Assembly: GCA_963834445.1 (NCBI GenBank)
Contig: CAWIBU010000002.1
Span: 496,001-560,000, forward strand
Direction: 5' to 3'
Length of the DNA stretch: 64,000 bases
DNA from: PALSA-350 sp963834445
GTDB lineage: Bacteria; Acidobacteriota; Terriglobia; Terriglobales; Acidobacteriaceae
Part shown: one piece after another, positions 1 through 10,182 of the stretch
Numbering within the stretch: the stretch's first letter is position 1
Layout of the letters: every line of letters starts with the position of its first letter
The notes under the pieces: generated by a model
Database searches by the model: none
What the model saw: the letters and a program-made list of their open reading frames with translations, nothing else
What the model was told of the DNA's origin: nothing
Translations under genes and position numbers: made by a program

Positions 1-1601
1 CGTGACGGTGTACCCGGCATGGAACTCATGCTGTTGACGCAGGCAACAGCTTCGATCCCCGACAGCCATTTTCTTTTTTGGAAGCCGGATACTCCTGCGC
101 TGGTCGAACCGGAGGGGATGCCCTGGCAGCTCGATGCGGGCAACGACTTGATCCTGAACATGCACTTGAAGACCCTCAGGCAAGCCGGAAACGGGTCGCC
201 GCGGAAGTCGGTCTTTACTTCACCGACGCGCCGCCATGAAAGCAACCCATGTTGTTGCAGCTTGAACACGACGCTGCCCTCGATATACCGCCCGGCAAGC
301 GCAACTTCATGGTCGAAGACGAATTTAAATTGCCCGTTGCTGTCGACGTGCTGGGAATCTTATCCGCACGCTCACTACCTGGGTAAAGACCTTGAGGCCT
401 ATGCCGTGCTGCCCGGGGGGCGCAAGGTCTGGCTGATTTGGATACGCAACTGGGACATCGAGCCGGCAATCGGTTTATCGATACCGCCATGGTGTCTATT
501 TGCCCAAAGGCACGACCATCTATATGCGCTACCTCTATGACAACTCACGGGACAACGTGCACAATCCCAACCAGCCGCCGATCCGGGTGCGGGCTGGCAA
601 TCGCTACGGTGGATGAGATGGGGCATCTGTGGCTCCAGGTATTGCCCGTGGGCGTTTCCCCAGGCGAGCCTGATCCGCGACTATTGCTGGAAGTAGCCTG
701 GATGTAGGCGCGTTTGCGCAAGAATCCCCACGATTCGTTGGCTCGCTACGATCTGGCGGCCGCGTACACCAATGAGGAAAAGAACGTCGAGGCCATTCAG
801 GACTACAAGCAGGTTGTGGAAGCCAATGCGAAAGATGCGCGAGCATGGAATGGCCTGGGAGTGGCGCTTGAAAACTCGGGAGACTGGCGCAGCGCCATCC
901 AGGCATTTCAGAAAGCGTCGGATGCCGAGCCCACCATGGTCGATCCCCTCTTCAATCGCGCAAAAAGTCAGCTCGATCATGGGGAAACCGTCGCCGCCGG
1001 CAGTCGTTCCGGTCGGTTTTGCGCCAGACCCCCATGGATGCAAATGCGCACAGCGGTCTTGGCCAGGCGCTGCTCAAGCAAGAGAAAGAGGATGCGGCAA
1101 AGGCTGAGTTTACCGCCGCTGTGCAGATCGATCCGCAGAATCCCGACGCGTTGCAGGGCCTGGGCTTGCTTGCCATCGAACGTGGAGACCCGGTCCAGGC
1201 GGCAGGATTCTTCACCCAAGCGCAACAGCGTTCCCGACAAGACCCAGCCATTCGCGAACAGCTCGCTATGGCCTACGCGCAACTGGGCCGTTACGCGGAG
1301 GCAGCCGAGGCCCTGCAACAGGCACTGCGTCTTTTGCCGAACGATGCGCAGATTCACGCCACGCTCTCTCAGGTTTATTCCGCGAGCGGTCAATTGGCGC
1401 AGGCCATCGCCGAGCAGCAGGAGGGCCTTCGTCTCGGCCCCGGACGATGCGGATGGATGGAACAACCTCGGCGCCCTGGATGCGCGAGCTGGGAATATCG
1501 AGAGGGCTCGCCAGGACTTTGAACATGCCCTGCGCCTTGCACCCGATCTTGCTCCGGCGAAAGCAAATCTCGCGCGGATGGGTACAGATGCCAGCCGATA
1601 A
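1..1601 (+). pseudogene. Copper-monooxygenase-like/TPR protein, 5' end outside window, frame broken
   Basis: Up to about base 705 the pieced-together frames resemble the C-terminal domain of copper type II, ascorbate-dependent monooxygenase-like proteins: an LNMHL segment, then YPHAHYLGK with two His that could bind copper, then DEMGHLWLQVLP. From about 714 tetratricopeptide repeats follow (for example AWNGLGVALENSGDWRSAI). No single frame carries the protein. Shifts lie near 225, 355, 450, 605, 1010 and 1437, and there are in-frame stops TGA (237-239) and TAG (705-707). The TAG is in the frame of the first TPRs, so one fused protein is the likely ancestor. The stop at 1599-1601 overlaps the start of the next TPR gene. 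Function is unknown; the combination with TPR and CRTAC1 neighbours recurs in Acidobacteria. Decay and sequencing error cannot be told apart here. Confidence 0.65.
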
Positions 1602-3392
1602 GCGTTGGAAATACGGGTGGGTCTGCCTGCTTCTGCTCTGCTGTTTGCCTGCGTGGCCGCAGGCGGCTGGCGGTCACAAAGAAAACCTTCGCCAGGCCGA
1701 CTTATCGTTTCATGCGGGCTACGAGGCCGCGCAGAAGGGCGACCTCGCTGCCGCCAAAGCCGACTTTCAGCGGGTCGTTCAACTCGCGCCAGAGATTGCC
1801 GAGGGTCATGGGGCACTGGGGTCGGTGCTGTTGCAGATGGGTCAACCGGCGCTGTCTGTCCCCGAGCTGGAACGCGCTCTGTCTATCAAAAACAACGATC
1901 GCTCCACCCGGATCAACCTGGCCGTTGCCTATGAGGAGACGCATGTCTACGACAAGTCGCTGGCACTGTTTCGCGCACTCGACCATGACTCATCCAACGC
2001 CACCTCGGGTCCTCTGCCGGTTACAGCGATCATCAGCTACGTAAGGGCGCTGGCCGCAAGTGGGTCGCCTGATCTGGCTCTGGCGCGCATGCAGAAGACG
2101 GTCGAGAACGTACCCCGGATTCACCCGATGCGGCGCCGCTGCATGATGCTCTCGGCTCGCTGCTGGCGCAACGCGAGGACTGGCCTGCGGCCCGGGCGGA
2201 GTTCGAGCGGGCCTTGGCGATCGATCCCAATCTCGCCGCCGCTCATGAACATCTCGGCATCGCATTGAGCAGGGAACAGCACCTGCCCGAAGCGATCCAC
2301 GAACTCACTCTGGCCGGCCAACTCGCGCCGGCCGATCCCTCCGCCCAATTGGAGATGGGAAGAGCGCTGGCTGCGGCGGGACAAGACGACACGGCGATCG
2401 TTGCCCTGCGCCGAGCCGTCGAGCTGGCGCCTGCGTCTGTCGAAGCGAAGTATCAACTGGCGTTGGTTTTGCAGGACCATGGACAGGAGCAGCAGTCTAT
2501 TCCTCTCTTTCAAGAAGTGGTCGCGGCAGAGCCGCATAATGCGGCCGCACTGACCAATCTCGCGCTCGCCCTGGTGCAGACCGGCAAGGCCACGGAGGCG
2601 ATTCCGCTGTATCATCGTGCCTTGGCGGAGACGCCCAACGATGCTCTCGTCCACCAGGACCTGGGAGTGGCCTACCTGCAGCAAAGCAACATTGAGGACG
2701 CCATCCGCGAATTTCGCTCCGGCATTCTGCTTAATCCGGATGCTTACGAACTGCACTACGATCTCGGCCTCGCGCTCAAGCTCAAGGACGATGCCGCCGG
2801 TGCGGAGGTGGAGCTGAAGCTGGCTGCTCAATTGAATCCACAGTCTCCCGATCCGCCTTTCACCCGCGGCATCCTGGAGATGCAAAAAGGCCAGCTCGAC
2901 GAGGCTGCCAAACAGCTTCAGTTGGCGATCAAGCTGAACCCTGGTAACGGCGATGCCTGGGCCATTCTGGGCAGTATTTATAAGGAAGAGAACAGCCTGC
3001 CCGAGGCGGTTAGCGCTCTGCGGCAAGCAGTCGCGCTGCTGCCCAATCAGCCGGGCGCGCATATTACGCTGGCTGGGGTTCTGGCCTTGCAAGGCAAGAA
3101 GGAAGATGCCGCGGTCGAGCGCAGAATCGCCGCCGACCTCACCCGGGCCGCCACCAATAGGCAGCGCGCCACGTTTGCCGTCAACTCAGGTAATTTGCTG
3201 CTCAAGCAGGGCAAGATCTCGCAGGCTGTGGAGCAATTTCAGGAGGCGGTTGCCAGCGATTCGACCTATGTTGAGGGCCATCGCGGGCTGGCTACTGCAT
3301 TAGCGGATTCCGGCCGCACGGCGGAGGCCGAGGCAGAACGCCAGAAGGTTGCGCAACTGGAAAACACTCCGGTTGCGAAAGCCACTCAATAA
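1588..3392 (+). CDS. Secreted TPR-repeat protein (one frameshift)
   Basis: About 600 residues once one shift is repaired. The N-terminus is a signal peptide with hydrophobic core GWVCLLLLCCLPAW ending near WPQA, so export is expected. The rest is an almost unbroken chain of tetratricopeptide repeats (pattern A..LG..L...G....A...L..A), fifteen or so, which form a superhelical protein-binding scaffold; no catalytic domain is visible. The ATG overlaps the stop of the upstream copper/TPR gene by 14 bases, which suggests co-transcription. The frame changes near 2113, at the CCCC run in the segment coding ENVP; after it the text continues as DAALGSLLAQ-type TPR, so a one-base indel explains it. Partner proteins are unknown. 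The CRTAC1 gene beyond the IS faces it convergently. Confidence 0.8.
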
Positions 3393-3459
3393 GGCCGATG
3401 GCCCGGTGTTGTGCACCGTTCGTTCAAAAAAGTCGATGCATTGAGAACCGACTCAGTTG

Positions 3460-3637
3460 AGAAAGGGCAGAGGAAAACCGCAGATCTCTCCACTTCGCTA
3501 CGCTCCGGTCGAGATGACAAAGTTGTGGCGGGATTAGAGCCAATTTTTCCTGGAAAGGGGCCGATAGATGGCAACTTTGTCATCTCGACCGGAGCGAAGC
3601 GAAGTCGGAGAGATCTGCGGTTTTCCTCTCCCTTTCT
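3460..3637. repeat. Long imperfect inverted repeat (dispersed-repeat type)
   Basis: Two arms of about 66 bases, 3460-3525 and 3572-3637, are reverse complements except for about three small differences, and are separated by 46 bases. The arm core reads CCGGTCGAGATGACAAAGTTG. It lies in the spacer between the TPR gene and the IS. Repeats with this kind of core occur many times in acidobacterial genomes, which I know only generally; the copy number in this genome cannot be seen from the window. Confidence 0.75.
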
Positions 3638-3744
3638 TACACACGCTCTAAAGCCCATCCTATTTCCATGAATTTACGGGCCGACAAAGTCTTGCCTGAT
3701 AAAAAGCCAAGGAAACTTTTTCAACGAACTTCATAAGTCGCTAG

Positions 3745-5438
3745 CCCGCATTTCTCACGCTCGGGCAGAAGGTGGGAGGATTTAGAAAGTGGCTTGGAAA
3801 GGCCGTCTTTTCATGGCATAACTGCGTTGTCGAGACGTAGTGACAGCCGAAGAAGGGCGGCCTTTCTGATGACAGAGTGTAGCCAAGAATCGTTTTCATT
3901 TACAGCCCATTTTTCTCGTCGGGTGGAGGCAGGCTTTACCGCCGGTCAGGTTTCCAGCGACGGCGGATCGCTGCTGTTGCGCGAGGTGGACCGCAAGATC
4001 AACCTGCTGGGTCGGCTGACGGGCAGCTTTGTCGACGGCCGATCGCCGTTGCTGATCAAGCACCAGCTATCTGAGATGCTGGCGCAGCGTATCTTCGGTC
4101 TGGCGCTGGGCTACGAAGACCTGAACGATCATGAGCAGTTGCGCTCCGATCCGCTGCTGGCATTGCTCAGCGGTAAGCGCGAGCTGGATAAGCCGCTGGC
4201 CGGCAAGAGCACGCTGAACCGGCTGGAACTGGTTGGCCGCAGCGGTCGCTATCACAAGATCAGCTACTCTTCGGAGTCTCTGGACCGCTTGTTGGGGGAG
4301 CTGTTTCTGGAGTCACACCGCAGTGCGCCGGAACAGATCGTGCTGGACCTGGACGCCACCGACATCCCGCTTTACGGTCATCAGCCGGAGCGCTTCTTCC
4401 ACGGCTACTACGGCAGCTACTGCTATTTGCCACTGTATATCTTCGCCGGCGACCAGTTACTGTGCGCGCGCCTGCGGGCGGCTAACCAGGATGCTGCCGC
4501 CGGAGCGGTGGAGGAAGTGAGCCGCATCGTTGCCCAACTGCGGCAGCGATGGCCGCAGACACGGATCGTGTTGCGCGCCGACTCCGGCTTCTGCCGTGAA
4601 GAGTTGATGGGCTGGTGCGAGGCCAACAAGGTGGATTATCTGTTTGGCTTGGCGCGCAACAAGCGGCTGCAGAAGATCATCGGCGCCCAGATGCAGCAAG
4701 CTCGTCTGCTTCACCAGAGCACCGCCAAGGCGGCGCGCGTCTTTACCGGCTTCCCTTATACAACGCGCCACAGCTGGTCGCTGCGCCCGCCGCGTGGTGG
4801 CCAAAGCCGAGTATCTCGACAAGGGCGAGAATCCACGCTTCGTGGTCACTTCGCTGACCCCGGAGCAATGGCCCGACCAGGCACTTTACGAGAAGTTCTA
4901 CTGCGCCCGCGGTGAAATGGAAAACCGCATCAAGGAACAGATGTGCCTGTTCGCTGACCGGCTGTCCACCGACGAGATGAAGGGCAATCAGTTGCGCCTC
5001 TACTTCTCCGCAATGGCCTACACGCTGATGGAGGCCCTGCGCCGACTGGGCCTACAAGGCACCGAATGGGCCCAAGCTCAGGTCGATACCATCCGCCTCA
5101 AGCTGTTCAAGATCGGCGCCATCGTGCGCATCAGCGTGCGCCGCATCCTGCTTCAGCTCAACTCGGCTTATCCCTGGAAAGAACTCTTCGCACAAGCCTT
5201 CCATGCCCTGCGCTGCTGATGCTCAACAGCGGCGGGCTAACTAAACTTCAAGACCTTGATCCAACGCAACCGACTGGGCGGAGCCATGCCAAAAAATGAC
5301 CTCGCTCACCACCAAACAGAGTCGCAAACGGACAAAAATAATCTCGGTCGATCAAACCCCATCACGCAAAAGCATAGAAACGGAGGCTATCGCACCGTCA
5401 ATCGTGTCGCAAAATCAGTTTATGGTGAGAAATGCGGG
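3745..5438 (+). mobile_element. IS1380-family insertion sequence, copy 1 (defective transposase)
   Basis: The element has perfect 14-base terminal inverted repeats, CCCGCATTTCTCAC at the left and its complement at the right. It is flanked by a CTAG direct repeat (3741-3744 and 5439-5442), and counting CTAG in the repeats the match is 18 bases. Its length of 1694 bp and single transposase gene fit the IS1380 family. It is very similar to the copy at 56083-57769 in the same orientation. The right-hand CTAG contains the stop codon of the CRTAC1 gene, so the insertion leaves that reading frame closed. Confidence 0.88.
3869..5219 (+). pseudogene. IS1380-family transposase, frameshifted
   Basis: The protein begins MTECSQESFSF and matches copy 2 almost residue for residue, with an RNase H-like DDE domain. 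Candidate catalytic acids lie in VLDLDATDIPLYG and in VLRADSGF. Near 4785 one extra base in the stretch coding for SWS-RD breaks the frame. After it the correct sequence, from AKAEYLDKGENPRF to the end, continues in another frame. An upstream TTG at 3794 is in frame, but the ATG at 3869 gives the family-like start. If the indel is real this copy cannot make transposase, though the ends could be moved by copy 2. Confidence 0.85.
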
Positions 5439-7341
5439 CTAGGTCCTTTTTACCCCGGTCAACGCCTCGGCCTTCAATATCTTCCCGCCTTCCTGCACGG
5501 TATAAAGCCGGTTCACTGCAAGGTCCCTAAAGGTGTCGACTTGCCCCGAGGGCCAGCGATTTCGACTAGTCCACGGACTTCGCCTGGTCGAGCCCGAAGT
5601 GCAGCCGCAAGGTCATTCTGCGAATAGTAGCTGCCGCCGCTGCGGACTTCGTCGATCTGCGATAATAACTGGTTTCGAAGCTTCGGATCCGTCTTCGCGC
5701 TATTACCTTCACCCGCGCGCCGATACCGGTCCGATTCGACTTGACTCCGACGCCTTGACCTTGATCCAGCTGCGCTTCCAGTGTGAATCGCAGCGCAAAA
5801 GCTGGGGCAGGCGAATTGACGCAATTCACCACAACGTCGAGATCGCCATCGTTGTCGTAGTCGCCAAAGGCGCAGCCCCGCGCCGCAGCCGCTGCGGTGA
5901 TGCCCGGGCCCGCCTTATCCGTAACATCTTCAAAGCGGCCGTTACGCAGATTCCGATAAAGATATTTGTGCTCGGCGTAAGGGGCTTCTGTCTTCGAACT
6001 GGACACCTCGGGATAGACATGCCCATTGGCGACCAGAATGTCGAGCCAGCCGTCGTTGTCCATATCGAAGAAGCCCACACCCCATCCCAGCAATCGCGTG
6101 TTCACGCCCAGTCCGGCGACATAGGTGTGGTCCTCAAAGTTGCCGTCGCCAAGGTTCTTGTAGAGCGAATCGGTATCGCCGGCGAAGTTCGTTTTGACGA
6201 TATCGAGGTTGCCATCGCGGTTGTAGTCGCCGACCGCCACACCCATGCCCGCCTGCGGCTTGCCATCGGGCGAAAACGCCGCGCCCGCCTCGATCGCCAC
6301 GTCCTTGAATGTTCCGTCTTTCTGGTTCTGATAGAGGTCGCTGCGGTCGAATCGTTGGCGACGTAGATGTCGGGCCAGCCGTCGTTGTCCAGGTCGGCGA
6401 CCGCCACGCTCAACGCGTAATTGCCCGCTGTGGTCCACATGCCGGCTTTCTCTGAGACATCGCGTGAATGTGCCGTCGCCGTTGTTGTGATAAAGAAGAT
6501 TCTTGCCGCGGCGGCAATCCCGGAGGCCCGCAAGCCACCATGATGCCCTTTGTACAAGCAGGGTCCCGACTCCGGGCACCGGCGCCGTCTTCAGATCCAG
6601 GTCGATGTAGTTGCCGACGAAGAGATCAAGGTGTCCATCGCGGTCGTAGTCGAGGAAGGCGCAGCCGGAGTTCCATCGCAGTCCTCGACTGCGTCAAGCC
6701 CGGCCTTTGCCGTCACATCGGTGAAGTTCCGTTGCCATTGTTGTGAAAGAGAGCATTCTGGCCGTAGTAGCTGACGAACAGATCGTCATGGCCATCGTTG
6801 TCGTAGTCGCCGACGCAGCAGCCCTGGCCCCATCCGCTGCGCGCGAGTCCCGGCCTTGCCGGTAACGTCGGTAAATGTTCCGTCGCGGTTGTTCTTGAAC
6901 AGATGGCAGGTCGGTTCCTGGCCCGGGTGCGAAGCCCTCCAGACGCCAGCCATTCACCAGGAAAATATCGAGCCATCCATCCTGGTCGTAGTCGTAGAAG
7001 GCGACGCCGCAGCCAGTGGTTTCGAGCAGATATTTGTTATGCCCTCGCCGCCATAGATCGTCTTGGCGTTCAAGCCCGATTGCGTTGCGACATCGATAAA
7101 GCTCACTCCCAGCGGAGTGCCGGCGATCGGCGAAGCCGCGCCCGGCGGAGGCGGCTACCGGTTTGGCCTCATACGCGGGCTCGCCGGCTGCGCCGCCCCC
7201 CGTGGCGGTCTGCCGCCGGCCTGCCGTGCTTCCCCTGGCCCACGGTGGGGTGGCCAGCATCAGCACTTCTGCAAGAGGAAGTACCAGAGCGGAACGGCTG
7301 AGAGAAGTTAGAAGGCGCCGGCGAGTCCAGTAGGAAGACAT
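5439..7341 (-). CDS. CRTAC1-family protein (FG-GAP/VCBS repeats plus ASPIC/UnbV domain), frame broken
   Basis: The reconstructed protein, about 630 residues, starts with a twin-arginine-like signal (TRRRLLTSLSRSALVLPLA). It carries at least five FG-GAP/VCBS calcium-binding motifs, such as DYDQDGWLDIFLVNG, DYDNDGHDDLFVSYYG, DLDNDGWPDIYVAND, DYNRDGNLDIVKTNF and DMDNDGWLDILVANG. It ends in an ASPIC/UnbV domain (VKSNRTGIGARVKV ... RWPSGQVDTFRDL ... LYTVQEGG). These motifs build an exported beta-propeller; no enzyme activity is established for the family. Six or more frame changes lie between 5560 and 7250. The final TAG sits inside the CTAG repeat of the adjoining IS. Neighbouring TPR and copper-domain proteins are frequent companions of this family. 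Confidence 0.8.
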
Positions 7342-7368
7342 TCGAATCGGGGTGTTCCTCCGCGCGAT

Positions 7369-10014
7369 CTATTTAGACAATCCGAGCGTTATCTTCTTAC
7401 CTTGATAAGGAACCTGACGCACGGAGCTCGTATCGACAGCTACCACCTTGAAATGCCTGGACGGCAACATTCCCGGGAAGTGCCCGCTTCGCTTTTCTAT
7501 CGACAGCTCTCTCCGTTTGTCATTCCAGTGGAAGTGGATCGTACTGCGCAACCCTTTCTCGTAGTTGTAATTCGTGCCTTCATCTTCATACAGAGAAAAG
7601 TCTCCATCTGCGCCGGGGTAGACGCGGATCTCAAGGTCGCTGGGCGGCTTCTCAGCGGCGTATTGCTCGACGGGACCGATGGGAACAATGCTCCCTGCTC
7701 TGACCAGCACCGGTATTTGCTCGATCGCAGCGTCAATCCCGGTAGTGGTTCCTGGCGTTATATGGGATCCGGTCCAGAAGTTGTACCATCCTCCCACGGT
7801 GCCGGGTGCATAGACGGGCCACCGTACTGCTCCCGCCTCCAGTACTGGAGAAACCAGGAAGGCAGGACCGAACATGTATTCATATTTCTGGGCGAGCGCC
7901 TGATCGTCCTCGGCGAAGTCCATGACCAGGGGACGCATCAGCGTCGATCCCTGAAAGGTAACGGCAGCAGCCTGAGAATAGATGTAAGGTAACAACTGCT
8001 GACGAAGGTCGAGGTAGGTGCGTACCTCGCTCTCCACTTGGTCACCATATCGCCATGGCTCTGTGTCCGTTTGGAATCCGTGAACACGCTGCAAGGGGGA
8101 AAAGGTTGCGAATTGGAACCACCTCAGAAACCGCTCGTGATAGGCAGGGTCGGTATATTGACCTGGGCCCGGGCGAAAGAAGCCCCCGGCGTCGGTAGTC
8201 CAATACGGTAGTCCGCTCGCGGTGTAACCGAGTCCGGCTGTGATTTGCCGCTTAAGTGTTTCCCAACTGTTACCAATATCGCCCGACCAGGTCGCGGAGG
8301 CATAGCGCTGCTCGCCTAAGAAGGCGCTGCGAGTCAAGATAAAAACCCGCTTGGTGGGCGCATCTTTTCGTTGACCCTCGTAAACAGCTTTGGTCACAAA
8401 CAGGGGATAGAGGTCACGCACTTTGTCGCCCGGGCCGGCGAATGTTGTTCTTCCGTCGAGATCATCGTTCTCCGGTTCGGTAGCGTCCTGCCACCAGGCA
8501 TCGATCCCGAGCGACAACATGCGTTCGCTGAAATTCTTCCAATAGAGCGCGGCCGCCGCGGGATTGAAGAAGTCGACCCATTGCGTTCCGGGTATGTAAT
8601 ACCCTTTCGCCGTGAATTGCTTGCCGACCTCGGTCTGGGGATCGATTTTGGACCATACCGACACCATGAACCGCACGTTCATGGCGTGCAGGCGGTCGAT
8701 CATAGCCGCCGGGTCAGGATAATACCGTTCGTCCCATTTCATGGCATTCCAGCCATACTTACCCCAGTACTGCCAATCTTGCACGATGACATCGAGGGGC
8801 AAATTGCGCTTTCTGAACGCAGCCGCTGTATCCAGAATTTCCTGGCTGGAATGGAACCGCTCACGGCAGTGAATATAGCCATACGCCCACAGTGGCATTA
8901 ATGGCGCCGGCCCGGTTACCTGCCTGTAGCTCGCGATCACATCATCGGGAGTAGGTCCAGCGAAGACGACGTAATCGATCGCCTCCGCCACAGGCGATCG
9001 TAGTACCGTGCGGTCTTCGCTCGGTCTCCAGAACAGAACAGGTTGGTCATCCTGCTGGCCGATGACGCGAAGCGTGTGGTGGCCCGCGGAGATATCGCTA
9101 AACCAGCTGGTTGTGGGAGGGAGCCAGAAGTTGGAGAAGTCGATGACCACTTTACCGTCGATTTCAACGTGCCACCGGCGGGCCATTTTTTGGCCCACAT
9201 CTAACAGGAAGGCGTATCGCCCGCTGCGAGGGATATCCATATCACCGTCGAAGGCGCCTTCGCGTTGCACCGCGCGTCGTGTGCCTTCACTTGTGGTTAC
9301 ATCCGCCGCCGTCTCCTTGCCGGTGGAAGATCGTGTCAGCGTTACCCGCTCGTCCGCCGGATTCAAGTCAGTCAATCCATAGTTATGCCAGAGAAGCCCA
9401 TAACCTTTGCTCGACAAGAGGAAGGGAATCGCGATCTGGCTGTTGACCTGAGTCAGCCGCCGGGGGAGATCGCGAATGTCAAGGAAGCCGTCCTGAAATT
9501 CGCCGCTTCCGAACAGGTGTTCGCCGGGCGGAGAGTCGAATTTCTCTTCCACCGCAAACGTGGGTTCTCCCTGTACGGTGGTCTGAGTCAGCCGCCGCGA
9601 ACCAGGCATTTCGGACAGGAATGTTTTTCCCGATGGATCGGTAAAGTGGAGAGTTTCCGTGTGACGATCGAAGACTGCGTTCATCTTCGACGTCGCAACG
9701 ACAACGCTGGTAGCATCCTGCGACACTTTGAATGCCGGAACGGAGGATTGCTGCAGCAGAACGACACTTGCGCTCTCAGCCGGCCCATTCCTGGCGCAGC
9801 GAACACGCATAGCGGTTACGGTCAGGGGCGTTATGGCAAGTAAGCAGGCCTCTGTCTTTATCTCCACACCGGATGGGGTCTGGCTGATGACGCCGCTCGA
9901 TCCGAGTGCAGCGGACGCATCGGCAAAAGCCGGGCAGATGAACCCGCCAGCGAGAACCGCCGACCCTAACCTCACGAGCCAGTCCCGTCGAAGAATCACG
10001 CTGTCCTCTTTCAT
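7369..10014 (-). CDS. GH31 glycoside hydrolase (alpha-xylosidase-like) with PA14-like insert
   Basis: 881 residues in one clean frame. An N-terminal export signal (LRRDWLVRLGSAVLAGGF) precedes a beta-sandwich. A PA14-like module lies at about 250-340 (DIPRSGRYAFLLDVGQKMARRW ... AGHHTLRVIG), and the GH31 barrel runs from about 360. The predicted nucleophile is the Asp of WWQDATEPE near residue 510 and the acid/base the Asp of TWSGDIGNSW near 579. Family members release alpha-linked xylose or glucose from oligosaccharide ends. The PA14 insert and the fucosidase beside it favour xyloglucan-type side chains, which is inference. It lies 168 bases downstream of the GH29 gene on the same strand and is probably co-transcribed with it. 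Alternatives are alpha-glucosidase or another GH31 activity. Confidence 0.9.
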   Translation of the reverse strand: MKEDSVILRRDWLVRLGSAVLAGGFICPAFADASAALGSSGVISQTPSGVEIKTEACLLAITPLTVTAMRVRCARNGPAESASVVLLQQSSVPAFKVSQDATSVVVATSKMNAVFDRHTETLHFTDPSGKTFLSEMPGSRRLTQTTVQGEPTFAVEEKFDSPPGEHLFGSGEFQDGFLDIRDLPRRLTQVNSQIAIPFLLSSKGYGLLWHNYGLTDLNPADERVTLTRSSTGKETAADVTTSEGTRRAVQREGAFDGDMDIPRSGRYAFLLDVGQKMARRWHVEIDGKVVIDFSNFWLPPTTSWFSDISAGHHTLRVIGQQDDQPVLFWRPSEDRTVLRSPVAEAIDYVVFAGPTPDDVIASYRQVTGPAPLMPLWAYGYIHCRERFHSSQEILDTAAAFRKRNLPLDVIVQDWQYWGKYGWNAMKWDERYYPDPAAMIDRLHAMNVRFMVSVWSKIDPQTEVGKQFTAKGYYIPGTQWVDFFNPAAAALYWKNFSERMLSLGIDAWWQDATEPENDDLDGRTTFAGPGDKVRDLYPLFVTKAVYEGQRKDAPTKRVFILTRSAFLGEQRYASATWSGDIGNSWETLKRQITAGLGYTASGLPYWTTDAGGFFRPGPGQYTDPAYHERFLRWFQFATFSPLQRVHGFQTDTEPWRYGDQVESEVRTYLDLRQQLLPYIYSQAAAVTFQGSTLMRPLVMDFAEDDQALAQKYEYMFGPAFLVSPVLEAGAVRWPVYAPGTVGGWYNFWTGSHITPGTTTGIDAAIEQIPVLVRAGSIVPIGPVEQYAAEKPPSDLEIRVYPGADGDFSLYEDEGTNYNYEKGLRSTIHFHWNDKRRELSIEKRSGHFPGMLPSRHFKVVAVDTSSVRQVPYQGKKITLGLSK

Positions 10015-10182
10015 GAATACGCATGCGGCTGCGAGACGATTTTCAAGTCAGGTCCACAGGTTTGATCTCAAAATTTTGCTTTTTCTGACCCGGAGTTTTG
10101 TGGTCGGGACAGAAAAGAGTCTGTGGCGAGCTTGCAAATCCTTCCCATGCTTTTTTGTTCATTAGAAGCGGGCGCAAACCTC

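Noticed and set aside
2121..3092. Minus-strand frame of about 320 codons in the TPR gene
   Set aside because: Complement of regular TPR repeats gives a long open but meaningless frame.
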